Positions 8,340 through 17,269 of a DNA stretch of 64,000 nucleotides are shown piece after piece (positions within the stretch are counted from its first letter, which is position 1; each line of letters opens with the position of its first letter). The notes below the pieces were generated by a model. That model searched no databases. It was not told the DNA's origin and was given only the letters and a program-made list of their open reading frames with translations. The stretch is from Micromonospora chokoriensis (lineage in GTDB: Bacteria > Actinomycetota > Actinomycetes > Mycobacteriales > Micromonosporaceae), in assembly GCF_000718555.1 (NCBI RefSeq), contig NZ_JOAN01000003.1, positions 1-64,000 on the forward strand. The letters are read 5' to 3'. Both the position numbers and the translations under genes were made by a program.

Positions 8340-9493
8340 GCGACCACCCGGTAGGGCACGCTGGCCGTCACCGCGAAGCCGCCGTCGGAGCGTGGGCCGG
8401 CGCGGAACTCCCCGCCGTGCAACGCCACCCGTTCCCGCATGCCGATCAAACCGTGCCCCTCCCCGCCGAGCAGGACCGACCGCTGGCCGTCGTCGGTCAC
8501 CTCCACCCGCACCTCGTCGGGCCGGACGGTCACCGTAGCCCGACAGGCGGCCGGCGCCGCGTGCTTCACCACGTTGGTCACCGCCTCCTGCACGATCCGG
8601 TACACCGCGAGGCCCACCGACTCGGGCACCGCGCCGGCCGACGCCTCCCGCCGCACGTCGAGCTGGACGTCGACGCCGCCGATCGCCGCCTGCCGGGCGA
8701 GGAACGGTAGCTCGTCCAGCCCGGGCGTCGGCGCGTACGGGGTGTCCTCGCGCAGGACGCCGAGCACCCGGCGGACGTCGGCCAGCGCGTTGCGGCCCGT
8801 CTCCTCGATGACCCGCAGCGCGGCGCCCGCCTCGCGGGGGTCCGCCTCGGCGACGTGGTTCGCTACGGCCGCCTTCACCACGATGAGGCTCAGCGTGTGC
8901 GCGACCACGTCGTGCAGCTCCCGGGCCACCCGCAACCGCTCCTCAGCAGCGGCCTGACTGACCAACTGGTCACTCTGCCGGGCGGCGAGGGCTCGTCGCT
9001 CCCGGATCAACCAGCCGATCAACCAGGCCGGCGCGACCATGACGGCGGCGTAGACGACCGCGCCGGTCCGCGACCAGAGGTCACCGGCGGTCAGCACCAG
9101 TGCGACGCTCACCAGCGCGAGACAACCGGCGGCGCAGAGCATCGACCGGCGGGTGGGCGTCGAGACGGCCACCGTGTAGAAGGACAGGCCGATGGCGAAC
9201 GCCGGCGCGGCGGCGGCGAAGTTGGGTATCACCCCGGTGATCAGGGCAACGGTGGCGACGGAGCTGATCACGACGGCCACCGTCATCGGCCACCGTCGCC
9301 GGGCGGCCAGCGGCAGCCCGAGGGCCATCCCGACCAGCACGGACACCCAGAGCGGCTCGCGTACGCCCCCGTGCAGCGGCGACTCCAGCGCCGCGTACGG
9401 ACAGAGCAGCCCACCGACGGCCACGGCCAGCAGGGCATCCACGATGTACAGATCCACCGGCCGCATCCGTCGGGTCAGCAGGAGAGCGGTCAC
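8336..9493 (-). CDS. Sensor histidine kinase (HisKA_3 type)
   Basis: Membrane sensor kinase of 385 aa. The first 150 or so residues contain four to five membrane segments with very short loops, so sensing probably happens inside the membrane, as in kinases that detect antibiotics or envelope stress. The dimerisation and phosphotransfer helix reads ARELHDVVAH with the phospho-acceptor His near residue 194. The HATPase domain follows (YRIVQEAVTNVVKHA, then GLIGMRERV). GTG start. It is the partner of the overlapping response regulator and shares a 168-bp divergent control region with the ABC exporter at 9662. Confidence 0.92.
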   Translation of the reverse strand: MTALLLTRRMRPVDLYIVDALLAVAVGGLLCPYAALESPLHGGVREPLWVSVLVGMALGLPLAARRRWPMTVAVVISSVATVALITGVIPNFAAAAPAFAIGLSFYTVAVSTPTRRSMLCAAGCLALVSVALVLTAGDLWSRTGAVVYAAVMVAPAWLIGWLIRERRALAARQSDQLVSQAAAEERLRVARELHDVVAHTLSLIVVKAAVANHVAEADPREAGAALRVIEETGRNALADVRRVLGVLREDTPYAPTPGLDELPFLARQAAIGGVDVQLDVRREASAGAVPESVGLAVYRIVQEAVTNVVKHAAPAACRATVTVRPDEVRVEVTDDGQRSVLLGGEGHGLIGMRERVALHGGEFRAGPRSDGGFAVTASVPYRVVA

Positions 9494-9661
9494 CCGTCGA
9501 ACGGTATCGGCCGGCTGGGCCTACCGCGTCGGCCCGCGGGTGGTCATCCCGGAGGATGACGTGCCGGCGCTTGCGGGCCTCCGACTCCACCCGGGGGAGG
9601 GTCGGAAAGTGCCCGCCCCGGCACGACGCGCGGCACCCCCGCATTCGGGACCGTAACGGTC

Positions 9662-10411
9662 ATGACCACACACACGGTGACCCTGACGGGGCTGCGCGCG
9701 GTGTACGGCACCGGAACCCGACGGGTGACGGCGCTCGACGGCGTGACCACCAGCTTCGCGAGCGGCACGTTCACGGCGGTGATGGGCCCCTCGGGCTCGG
9801 GAAAGTCCACCCTGCTGCACTGCGCGGCGGGGCTGGACCGCCCGACCGAGGGGATCGTCACGATCGACGGCACCCGCCTCGACGACCTCGATGAGGACGC
9901 GCTGACCCGGCTGCGGCGCGACCGGATCGGCTTCGTGTTCCAGGCGTTCAACCTGGTGTCCACGCTGACCGCCGCGCAGAACGTCGAGCTGCCGTCGCGC
10001 CTGGCCGGTCGTCGCCCGCCGGCCCAGGACGTCGCCGCCGCACTCGACGCCGTCGGTCTCGCCGACCGGGCCGGGCACCGGCCGAGTGAGCTGTCCGGCG
10101 GCGAGCAGCAGCGCGTCGCCGTGGCCCGAGCGTTGATCATCCGACCGGCGGTGGTCTTCGCCGACGAACCGACCGGGGCACTCGACAGCGCGGCCTCCCG
10201 GCAGGTGCTTCGGCTGCTGCGAGCACTCGTCGACGAGCACGGGCAGACCGTGGTGATGGTGACCCACGACCCGGCCGCCGCCGCGTACGCCGATCGGGTC
10301 CTCCTGCTGGCCGACGGCCGAGTCGTCGACGAGCTGACCGGCCCGATCACCGCAGCGGTAGTCGCCACCCGGATCGCCGAGCGGGAAATCGTCGCGGAGT
10401 CGTCGTGCTGA
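9662..10411 (+). CDS. ABC transporter ATP-binding protein, MacB/LolD type
   Basis: ATPase of 249 aa with Walker A GPSGSGKST, Q-loop VFQAFNLV, signature LSGGEQQRVAVARAL, Walker B VVFADEPTGALD and the switch His in MVTHDP. The signature and the LDSAASRQVLRLL stretch place it in the MacB/LolD/BceA group, which works with FtsX-type permeases. It overlaps the start of the permease gene (GTG at 10405) by 7 nt. Such pairs act as mechanotransmission exporters for peptides or lipoproteins and are often controlled by adjacent two-component systems, as here. Confidence 0.93.
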   Translation: MTTHTVTLTGLRAVYGTGTRRVTALDGVTTSFASGTFTAVMGPSGSGKSTLLHCAAGLDRPTEGIVTIDGTRLDDLDEDALTRLRRDRIGFVFQAFNLVSTLTAAQNVELPSRLAGRRPPAQDVAAALDAVGLADRAGHRPSELSGGEQQRVAVARALIIRPAVVFADEPTGALDSAASRQVLRLLRALVDEHGQTVVMVTHDPAAAAYADRVLLLADGRVVDELTGPITAAVVATRIAEREIVAESSC

Positions 10412-12831
10412 GCGTCCGGCGGTCGGCCAGTGCGTTCGTGGCCGTCGCCATCGGGGTCACGCTTGTCGCGGCGGCAACCCTGCTGCTCGCGTCCGGGCGT
10501 CCGCAGGTGCCGGACCGGTTGGCCCGGGCGGCGGTCGTCGTGCAGAGCCCCGAGGCGGGTGCGTCGGCCGACCAGTTCGTGCCGACCCGGCCCTGGTCCG
10601 CCAGCGTGGCGGCGCAGCTCGTCGGCCAGTTGGCCGCACTGCCGGACGTCGTGGCGGCGGTGCCGGACCGGACCTTCTACGCTCAGCCGCTCGTCGACGG
10701 TCGACCCGCCCCCGACAGCCAACGGGAGGACGCCCACCAGGGGCACGGCTGGTCCAGCGCCCAACTGGGTGGGCTGCGCCTCACGGCCGGCGAGCAGCCC
10801 CGCAGACCTGGTGAGGTGGTCGTCGACCGCGCGCTCGGGCTGCGCGTCGGCGCACCGGTCACCCTGCTGACGGCGGTGGGCCCGCAGGCGTACACCGTCA
10901 CCGGTCTGGTCGACGGGCCCGGCGTCCATGTCGCGGACGCGGTCGCCGCCGCGCTCGCCCCCGGCGTCCGGGCCATCGGGCTGGTCCTCGCGCCGGGGGC
11001 CGACCCCGAGCGGGTCGCCACGGCGGCTCGCGGAGTCGTCGGCGGCGACGGACGGGTGCTAACCGGTGCCGCCCGTGGCGCGCTGGAGCCTCGCAACGAC
11101 GCCCGCACCCGCTGGATCGGCATGCAGGTGCTCACCGCCACGGCGGCTCTCGCCGGTTTCGTCACGGTGTTCGTGGTCGCCTCGACCTTCGCGTTCACCA
11201 TCGCGCAGCGCCGCCGCGAGCTGGGCCTGCTGCGCGCTGTCGGCGCCACACCACGCCAGGTTCGCCGCATGGTGTACGCGGAGGCGCTCGCCGTCGGCGC
11301 CTCGGCGGGGCTCGTCGGCCTGCTGGTGGGCGCGGCGCTCGCCCCGCTGCTGGGTCGGCTGCTCGTCGACGTCGGCTACGAACCGTCGACCTTCCGGGTC
11401 CACTACGAACTCTGGCCGGTCGCGGTCTCGCTCGCCGCCGGACCGGTGATCGCGCTGCTGGCCGTCTGGTCGGCGTCCCGCCGGGCGGCGCGGGTCCGCC
11501 CGTTGGAGGCGCTGCGCGAGGCTGCGGTGCAACAGCGACCGATCGGGCGGCTGCGGGCTGTCGCCGGGGCGCTGCTCGTCGCGGCGGGGGCCGTGCTCAG
11601 CCTCGGCACGGCGACCGCCGACGAGGCCCGGGTCGGGGCGCAGTACGCCCTCTACGCGGTGATGGCGCTGGTGGCCGGTGCCACCGTGCTCGCCCCGGTG
11701 GTGGTCGGGCCGTTGGTACGGCTGCTGCGGTCTCCGGTGCGGCGGCCCGGTGGCGCGATCGGGATGCTGGTCCGGGGTGGGGCGTTGACCGCCACCCGGC
11801 GGACCGCCTCGATCGCCGCGCCGGTGCTGCTCACTGTCGCGTTCGCCGTGCTGGTGTCCGGAATGGTGCGCACCACCACCAACGCGTACGCGGCTGGTCG
11901 GGCGGACAACGTGAACGCCGGCTGGATCGTCGTGCCCGACCGGGCACCCGGTCTGTCCGACCAGGCTGTGACCGCGACCGGCGGCACCGCCCTGCTGCCG
12001 ACCACCGTCTACCGCACCGACCCCGCAACGTCGCCGGATAACCAGCCGATGACCGCGCTCGGCGTGGAACCGGAGGGCTTCGCCGCCGCGAACCGGGTGC
12101 TCACCGTCGTCGCCGGCTCGCTCGGCGACCTGACGGGCGACGACACGGTGGTGGTCACCGCCTCGGCGGGCCGGCGGCCGTCCGAGCCGTACCCGGTGGT
12201 CTTCGCCGACGGGACGTCGGTGTCGTTGCGCGTCGTCGCCGTGGTCACCGACACCTCGATCCCCGGCGACCTGCTCGTGCCCCGGGCCGTGGTGCGAGCG
12301 CACGACCCGTCGGCGCTGACGTCCACGGTGTACGTCTCCGACCGGATCGATCCGCCCGTCGGCGCGCGGATCCTCGACGTCCCGGGCTGGGCGGCCGAGG
12401 CGGACGCCGCCGAGGACCGCCTCGTCTGGCTCTTCACGCTGCTGCTGATCGGAGTGTCCGCCGGTTACGGGGCCATCGCGGTGGCCAACACGCTGCTGCT
12501 GGCCGCCGCCGGCCGGGCTGCGGACCTGCGGCTGATCCGGTTGGCCGGGGCGACCCGACGGCAGGTCGTCTGGCTGGTCACGGCGGAGTCGGCCCTGGTG
12601 GTGTTGATCGGCGCGCTGCTGGGTGGGGCGGTCGCGTTCGTCGGGCTGCTCAGCATCCGGGCCGGTCTCGCCGAGCAGGTCGGCGCACCCGTCGACCTGG
12701 TGGTGCCGTGGCCGGTGGTCGCCGGGGTGGTGGGGCTGTGTCTGCTGCTCGCGGTGCTGTCCAGCGTGCTGCCGACGTGGCGGATGCTGCGGCACCGTCC
12801 CGCCCGGTCGCCGGTCGGCCTCGTCGGATGA
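10405..12831 (+). CDS. FtsX-like ABC permease
   Basis: Large permease of 808 aa, partner of the MacB-type ATPase. It has an N-terminal membrane segment, an extracytoplasmic domain of about 200 residues, a cluster of three FtsX membrane segments (with RRRELGLLRAVGATPRQVRRM, the typical cytoplasmic coupling loop), further membrane helices, a second extracytoplasmic region, and a second FtsX cluster with LRLIRLAGATRRQVVWL. The duplicated FtsX architecture is usual in actinobacterial peptide-resistance permeases. The start is the GTG at 10405 inside the end of the ATPase gene. It ends 13 nt from a convergent gene. Confidence 0.92.
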   Translation: MLSVRRSASAFVAVAIGVTLVAAATLLLASGRPQVPDRLARAAVVVQSPEAGASADQFVPTRPWSASVAAQLVGQLAALPDVVAAVPDRTFYAQPLVDGRPAPDSQREDAHQGHGWSSAQLGGLRLTAGEQPRRPGEVVVDRALGLRVGAPVTLLTAVGPQAYTVTGLVDGPGVHVADAVAAALAPGVRAIGLVLAPGADPERVATAARGVVGGDGRVLTGAARGALEPRNDARTRWIGMQVLTATAALAGFVTVFVVASTFAFTIAQRRRELGLLRAVGATPRQVRRMVYAEALAVGASAGLVGLLVGAALAPLLGRLLVDVGYEPSTFRVHYELWPVAVSLAAGPVIALLAVWSASRRAARVRPLEALREAAVQQRPIGRLRAVAGALLVAAGAVLSLGTATADEARVGAQYALYAVMALVAGATVLAPVVVGPLVRLLRSPVRRPGGAIGMLVRGGALTATRRTASIAAPVLLTVAFAVLVSGMVRTTTNAYAAGRADNVNAGWIVVPDRAPGLSDQAVTATGGTALLPTTVYRTDPATSPDNQPMTALGVEPEGFAAANRVLTVVAGSLGDLTGDDTVVVTASAGRRPSEPYPVVFADGTSVSLRVVAVVTDTSIPGDLLVPRAVVRAHDPSALTSTVYVSDRIDPPVGARILDVPGWAAEADAAEDRLVWLFTLLLIGVSAGYGAIAVANTLLLAAAGRAADLRLIRLAGATRRQVVWLVTAESALVVLIGALLGGAVAFVGLLSIRAGLAEQVGAPVDLVVPWPVVAGVVGLCLLLAVLSSVLPTWRMLRHRPARSPVGLVG

Positions 12832-12844
12832 CCGCGCGATCAGC

Positions 12845-13408
12845 TCACTCGACGACCGGCAGCACTACCTCGTTGCGGCGCAGGAACCACGGCTTCCACG
12901 GCGGGTCGAAGCGCGCGTACCGGATGGCGCCGGTCGGTTGCAGCCCGGCCGCGGTCACCGACCGGCCGAGAAGGGTCGCCCGCTGGCTGAACGCCTTCTC
13001 CGTCCACCGCCCGGAGAACCGCATCGCCGCCGCCAGTCGCCCCGGAACCGCGCGGATCCGCACCCGGGCATCCACCGGCTCGGGCAGGGTGGCGGCGGTC
13101 CAGGTGGCCGGCAGGACGAACTGGATCAGGTACGCGCCTGGCCACTCGCCCTCGATCTGCACCACCGGCACGGTCATGGCGATCTTCTCCGAGCCGCTGG
13201 CCGCCGCCATCGTCGGCGCGGCCGACACGATCGGGTGCCGGGCCCGATTCGCGCCACCGAGGTACGCGGCCAGCGGCCGGAACGCCTCGATCGGCGCTCG
13301 GGTGAACGACGCCTGGATCTGCATCTCGGCCACCAGGTGGGCCGGGTACCGACGCAGCTCGAAGCCGGGGTGTCGGGACACCACCCGGTATGGCTGCTGT
13401 TCGGTCAT
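12845..13408 (-). CDS. SOUL family heme-binding protein
   Basis: Soluble protein of 187 aa. The N-terminal PYRVVSRHPGFELRRYPAHL and the later SEKIAMTVPV motif are diagnostic of the SOUL/HBP family, which binds heme or other tetrapyrroles. The C-terminal region FDPPWKPWFLRRNEV is also conserved. No signal peptide is visible, so it should be cytoplasmic. Function in bacteria is not established. It sits between the two exporter modules, 32 nt downstream of an uncharacterised membrane protein on the same strand. Confidence 0.88.
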   Translation of the reverse strand: MTEQQPYRVVSRHPGFELRRYPAHLVAEMQIQASFTRAPIEAFRPLAAYLGGANRARHPIVSAAPTMAAASGSEKIAMTVPVVQIEGEWPGAYLIQFVLPATWTAATLPEPVDARVRIRAVPGRLAAAMRFSGRWTEKAFSQRATLLGRSVTAAGLQPTGAIRYARFDPPWKPWFLRRNEVVLPVVE

Positions 13409-13440
13409 GGCGCGGCTCCCAGGGTCTGCTGGGACAGACG

Positions 13441-14190
13441 CTACCGCCCGTCTGCCTCCCGCTCGGCCGAAGTCGGCTGCTCCGGCCCGGGAGCGAGGGC
13501 CCGGGTGGTCAACCGCCAGTACTGCCGTTTGCCCTCGTCGCGCAGCACCACCCCGATCAGGCCCAACTCCCGGCGCAGTTCTCGGGCGTCGTCACGGCGG
13601 TCCCGCGCAATGGCCCGTTCCCTGGCGCGCAGCAGCGCATCCGCGCCGGCGGGCAACCCGGGCAGGTCCGGCACCCACAGCCGGTACGCGGACCGGTGCG
13701 GGTCGTCGTCCGCCCAACCCCAGCCGTGGGTGCGGAACGCCGTCGCCAGTTGGGTGGCCGGCAGGTCCGTCGACTCCCGGACCAACTCCGCGCCGTCGGC
13801 GTCGAGCAGCACCAGGTGCTTGTCGGCGAGGAAGACCACCCGGGTGTCGATCCGTGCGACGGTCCGTTTCTCGTCGGAGCGGCGCAGCCGGACCTGCGCC
13901 GCGTCGACGGTGACGATCAGCCGTTCGGCGGTGCCGATCCCGGCGATGACCAGGCCGGCCAGGACGCCGACCGCGATGGTGCCGCCGGTGGCCTGCGGCT
14001 CGGGCAGCCGGTCCAGCCACTCGATAAGGTCGCCGAACGGCACCCAGGGCAGCCGGGCGAGCCAGCCCGTCGTCGCCGCGAGGAGCCATCCGGCGCCCGC
14101 GCCGAGCAGCGGGAAGCCACCCCACAGGACCGCCAGCTCCAGCGGGCCGCCGCTGACCACGGTGCGGGGACGGTAGCCGGCCACGTCCAT
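13441..14190 (-). CDS. Putative YqeB-like membrane protein
   Basis: Protein of 249 aa beginning at the ATG at 14190, only 2 nt after the stop of the ABC permease. Two hydrophobic segments occupy roughly residues 15-40 and 68-90. A soluble region of about 150 residues follows, with VFLADKHLVLLDADGAELVRES and a helical stretch RRDDARELRRELGLIGVVLRDEG near the C-terminus. The layout matches actinobacterial proteins labelled YqeB, whose role is unknown; I hold that name lightly. Tight spacing suggests it is the third gene of the ABC operon. Confidence 0.7.
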   Translation of the reverse strand: MDVAGYRPRTVVSGGPLELAVLWGGFPLLGAGAGWLLAATTGWLARLPWVPFGDLIEWLDRLPEPQATGGTIAVGVLAGLVIAGIGTAERLIVTVDAAQVRLRRSDEKRTVARIDTRVVFLADKHLVLLDADGAELVRESTDLPATQLATAFRTHGWGWADDDPHRSAYRLWVPDLPGLPAGADALLRARERAIARDRRDDARELRRELGLIGVVLRDEGKRQYWRLTTRALAPGPEQPTSAEREADGR

Positions 14191-14192
14191 GG

Positions 14193-14990
14193 TCAGGACA
14201 CCTCGCGGCGCAGCGTCCGGAACAGCCCGGCGGCCAGCGGAAGGACCATCCAGGCCAGCAGGGACACCGCGATCCGCCCCCACTGCTCGCCGGTCAGCGC
14301 GTCGCTGCTGAACAGCGGTTCCATCGTCTTGCTGGTGTCCAGCCATTCGGAGGGGCCGCGCAGGGGCCGGACCATCTCGCCCAGCACCCCCCAGACGGTG
14401 GGCAGCAGGAAGTAGCCGACGATGGCCAGCGGCGGGTTGAGCAGCAGCAGACCGAAGGCGGCACCCATCAGCACGCTGGTGACCTGGAGGATGATCGCGT
14501 TCACGATCAGCGACCCGTCGAGCTGCCAGGTGCCCGCGCCGCCGATGGCGGAGGCCACAAGCGTCCCGACGGCGGCGAGGGCGAGGCTGGCCAGCACCGA
14601 AGCGAGGGCGGCCACCATGACCGCGACCAGCTTGGCGGTCACCACCCGCTCCCGGCGAGGCACCAGGGCGTACGTGGTGAGGGCGGTCCGTTGCGACCAC
14701 TCGCTGGTGATCGAGAGGATGCCGAGCACCGGCAACAGCACCCCCACCGGCAACAGCGAGGGGACGAAGAAGTTGGCGAAGGTCTGGTCGGCCTCCTCGG
14801 CGTAGATCAACTGGAGGGTGACGACCACGGCGGCGATCAGGCCGATGGTGATCAGCAGCCAGCGTCCGGCCCGGGTGTCGACGAGCTTGCGCAGCTCCAC
14901 GACGGTGAGCCGGAGCAGCGACGGTCGGCGTACCGGGGAATGGTGCCGGGGCACGACGGCGCCGGCGGCGGGCGCGGTGGTGGTGGTCAT
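14193..14990 (-). CDS. ABC-2 type permease
   Basis: Membrane subunit of 265 aa with six predicted membrane segments and an ABC-2 layout: a cytoplasmic N-terminus with RLTVVELRKLVDTRAGRW, characteristic of these permeases, then alternating hydrophobic stretches. The start overlaps the ATPase stop by 4 nt (14987-14990). With the ATPase it forms an exporter whose operon is divergent from a histidine kinase/response regulator pair, mirroring the arrangement at 7671-12831. Substrate unknown. Confidence 0.9.
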   Translation of the reverse strand: MTTTTAPAAGAVVPRHHSPVRRPSLLRLTVVELRKLVDTRAGRWLLITIGLIAAVVVTLQLIYAEEADQTFANFFVPSLLPVGVLLPVLGILSITSEWSQRTALTTYALVPRRERVVTAKLVAVMVAALASVLASLALAAVGTLVASAIGGAGTWQLDGSLIVNAIILQVTSVLMGAAFGLLLLNPPLAIVGYFLLPTVWGVLGEMVRPLRGPSEWLDTSKTMEPLFSSDALTGEQWGRIAVSLLAWMVLPLAAGLFRTLRREVS

Positions 14991-15883
14991 CGGACGGCCT
15001 CCTTGGTGGATTCGCCGGCGGTCAGGGTGAGGAAGAGCTGTTCGAGGCCGCCGCCACTGGCGGGGCGCAGCTCGGCCAGCGCGACGCCGGCATCGGCGGC
15101 GGCCTGGCCGACCGCCTCGGCGTCGGCCTGCACGAGCAGCCCTTCCGAGCTGTCGGCGGCGCTCAGGTTGGCCGCGTCCAGCGCCCGGCGCAGCGCCGCG
15201 CCGTCGCGGGCCCGGACCACCGTGCCGCCGCCGGCCAGCAACTCGTTCTTGTCGCCCTGGGCCACGATCCGGCCGCCCCCGATCACCACCAGCCGGTCCG
15301 CGACCGCCTCCACCTCGCGCAGCAGGTGGGAGGAGAGCAGCACGGTGCCGCCCCGGTCGGCGAAGTCACGCAGCAGCCCGCGCATCCAGAAGATCCCCTC
15401 CGGGTCCAGGCCGTTCGCCGGCTCGTCGAGGATCAACACCCGGGGGTCGCCGAGCAGCGCCTGCGCCAGCCCGAGCCGCTGGCGCATCCCCAGCGAGTAC
15501 GCCCGTACCCGACGCTTCGCGGCCACCGCGTTCAACCCGACCAGGTCGAGCTTCGCGGCGACCTCGCGCCGGTCCAAACCCATGGTGTACGCGGACAGCG
15601 TCAACGCCTCGCGGCCAGTGCGCCCGGCGTGCTGGGCGGAGGCGTCCAGCAGCACCCCGACCTCCCGCCCCGGGTTGGGCAGCTCCCGGTACGGCTGCCC
15701 GGAGACGGTGGCGCGGCCGGCGGTTGGCGCGGTGAGCCCGCAGATCATGCGCATGGTGGTCGACTTGCCCGCCCCGTTGGGGCCGAGGAAGCCGGTGACG
15801 GTGCCCGGCTCGCACTGGAACGACACGTCGTCCACGGCCGGGTGTGGCCCGTATCGCTTGGTGAGGTTCTCCACGGTGATCAT
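14987..15883 (-). CDS. ABC transporter ATP-binding protein
   Basis: ATPase of 298 aa with Walker A GPNGAGKST, signature YSLGMRQRLGLAQALL, Walker B VLILDEPANGLDP, and the switch His in LLSSHLLREVEAV. The C-terminal 80 residues form the small accessory domain usual in BcrA/CcmA-like exporters. It overlaps the permease by 4 nt. BcrA-type ATPases mostly serve drug or lantibiotic self-protection, or lipid export; no such biosynthetic genes are present here. The 132-bp gap to the divergent kinase gene should hold both promoters. Confidence 0.92.
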   Translation of the reverse strand: MITVENLTKRYGPHPAVDDVSFQCEPGTVTGFLGPNGAGKSTTMRMICGLTAPTAGRATVSGQPYRELPNPGREVGVLLDASAQHAGRTGREALTLSAYTMGLDRREVAAKLDLVGLNAVAAKRRVRAYSLGMRQRLGLAQALLGDPRVLILDEPANGLDPEGIFWMRGLLRDFADRGGTVLLSSHLLREVEAVADRLVVIGGGRIVAQGDKNELLAGGGTVVRARDGAALRRALDAANLSAADSSEGLLVQADAEAVGQAAADAGVALAELRPASGGGLEQLFLTLTAGESTKEAVR

Positions 15884-16015
15884 GTGGTTGAGCCTGCCCG
15901 CGCCGCCCGGCCATCCGCTGCGGCCACCGGTCGGTGCCGCGTCGACCTTGGTCGATCATCGGATCTCGACTTTGGTAGCTGGTTGCCGGGGCCCGATGCT
16001 GCCTAGCATGGGCGC

Positions 16016-17269
16016 GTGACCAGCATCGCCGTCCCGGAGCACCCCTGGCTCTTGCCGGGGGAGCTGGTCGTGCCCGCCGAGCGTGACCGGGCGCACCCGC
16101 GCCGCACCACGCGTGACTGGGTGGTGGACAGCCTCGCCTTCCTGATCGGGCTGCTCTGGGTGCTGTTCGCCACCATGGACGCCCTGTCGCCCGCCCCGGA
16201 GGCGGCGATTCCGCTGCCGCACGACTGGATGGTCGGCGTCGACGCGGTGCTCGGGCTGGTCTGCTGCGGGCTGCTCTGGGTACGGCGGCGGTGGCCCCTC
16301 GGGCTGGCGGTGGCCACCCTGCCGCTGAACCTGTTCTCGATGGCCGCGGCCGTACCGTTGCTGATCTTCTATTTCACGGTGGTGGTGCATCGGCGCACCG
16401 CCGTGGCGATCGCGATCACCGGTGCTGGTCTCGTCACCAACCTGGTCTTCAGTTGGACACGTCCGGACCCGAACTGGCCGTACTGGGCCACGGTGTCGTG
16501 GGGCGTGGTGATCACTCTCGCCGTGCTGGCCTGGGGGATGTTCGTCCGGGCCCGGCGGCAGTTGATCGTGTCTTTGCGGGAGCGGGCCGAGCGGGCCGAG
16601 GCCGAGCAGCAGCTGCGGGTCACCCAGGCCCGTCACCTCGAACGCACCCGGATCGCCCGGGAGATGCACGACGTGCTGGCCCACCGGATCTCGCTGCTCA
16701 GCCTGCACGCCGGAGCGTTGGAGTTCCGCCCGGACGCGCCGGCCGACGAGGTGGCCCGTGCCGCCGGAGTGATCCGGGGCAGCGCGCACGCCGCCCTGCA
16801 GGACCTGCGGGAGGTCATCGGGGTGCTTCGCGCCGAGGACGACGGTGGTGGCGACGCCCCGGAGCCGCCGCAGCCCACCCTCGCCGACCTGCCGGCCCTG
16901 ATCGCCGAGTCGCGGTCGGCCGGGGTGCGGGTGAACGTCAGCGACAGCGTCGCCAGCCCGGAGCAGGTGCCAGCGGCGCTGGGCCGGGCCGCGTACCGGA
17001 TCGTGCAGGAGGGGTTGACCAACGCCCGCAAGCACGCGGCCGGCGCGGCCGTCACCGTGGACGTGGCCGGCGGGCCGGGCACCGGGCTGACCGTGGCGAT
17101 CGGCAACCGGTGGCCGGTCGGTACGCAGGCGGGCGGCACACTGCCGGGCGCCGGCACCGGCCTGGTCGGCATCAGCGAACGAGTCACCCTCGCCGGCGGC
17201 CGACTCGCCTACGGGCGGGACGACGCAGGTGACTTCCGGCTGGCGGCCTGGCTGCCGTGGCCAGCGTGA
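16016..17269 (+). CDS. Sensor histidine kinase (HisKA_3 type)
   Basis: Membrane kinase of 417 aa from GTG at 16016. A 40-residue cytoplasmic start precedes four to five membrane segments with minimal external loops, then a coiled-coil SLRERAERAEAEQQLRVTQA. The phosphotransfer motif IAREMHDVLAHR places the active His at residue 218. The HATPase part includes YRIVQEGLTNARKHA and GTGLVGISERV. Its last bases overlap the start of the response regulator. It is divergent from the ABC exporter operon at 14193-15883, so it probably controls export in response to an envelope signal. Confidence 0.92.
   Translation: MTSIAVPEHPWLLPGELVVPAERDRAHPRRTTRDWVVDSLAFLIGLLWVLFATMDALSPAPEAAIPLPHDWMVGVDAVLGLVCCGLLWVRRRWPLGLAVATLPLNLFSMAAAVPLLIFYFTVVVHRRTAVAIAITGAGLVTNLVFSWTRPDPNWPYWATVSWGVVITLAVLAWGMFVRARRQLIVSLRERAERAEAEQQLRVTQARHLERTRIAREMHDVLAHRISLLSLHAGALEFRPDAPADEVARAAGVIRGSAHAALQDLREVIGVLRAEDDGGGDAPEPPQPTLADLPALIAESRSAGVRVNVSDSVASPEQVPAALGRAAYRIVQEGLTNARKHAAGAAVTVDVAGGPGTGLTVAIGNRWPVGTQAGGTLPGAGTGLVGISERVTLAGGRLAYGRDDAGDFRLAAWLPWPA

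Noticed and set aside
11059..12795. 578-codon open frame antisense to the FtsX permease
   Set aside because: Its translation is Gln/His/Arg/Pro-rich without any domain, while the opposite strand encodes a complete membrane protein with family motifs.
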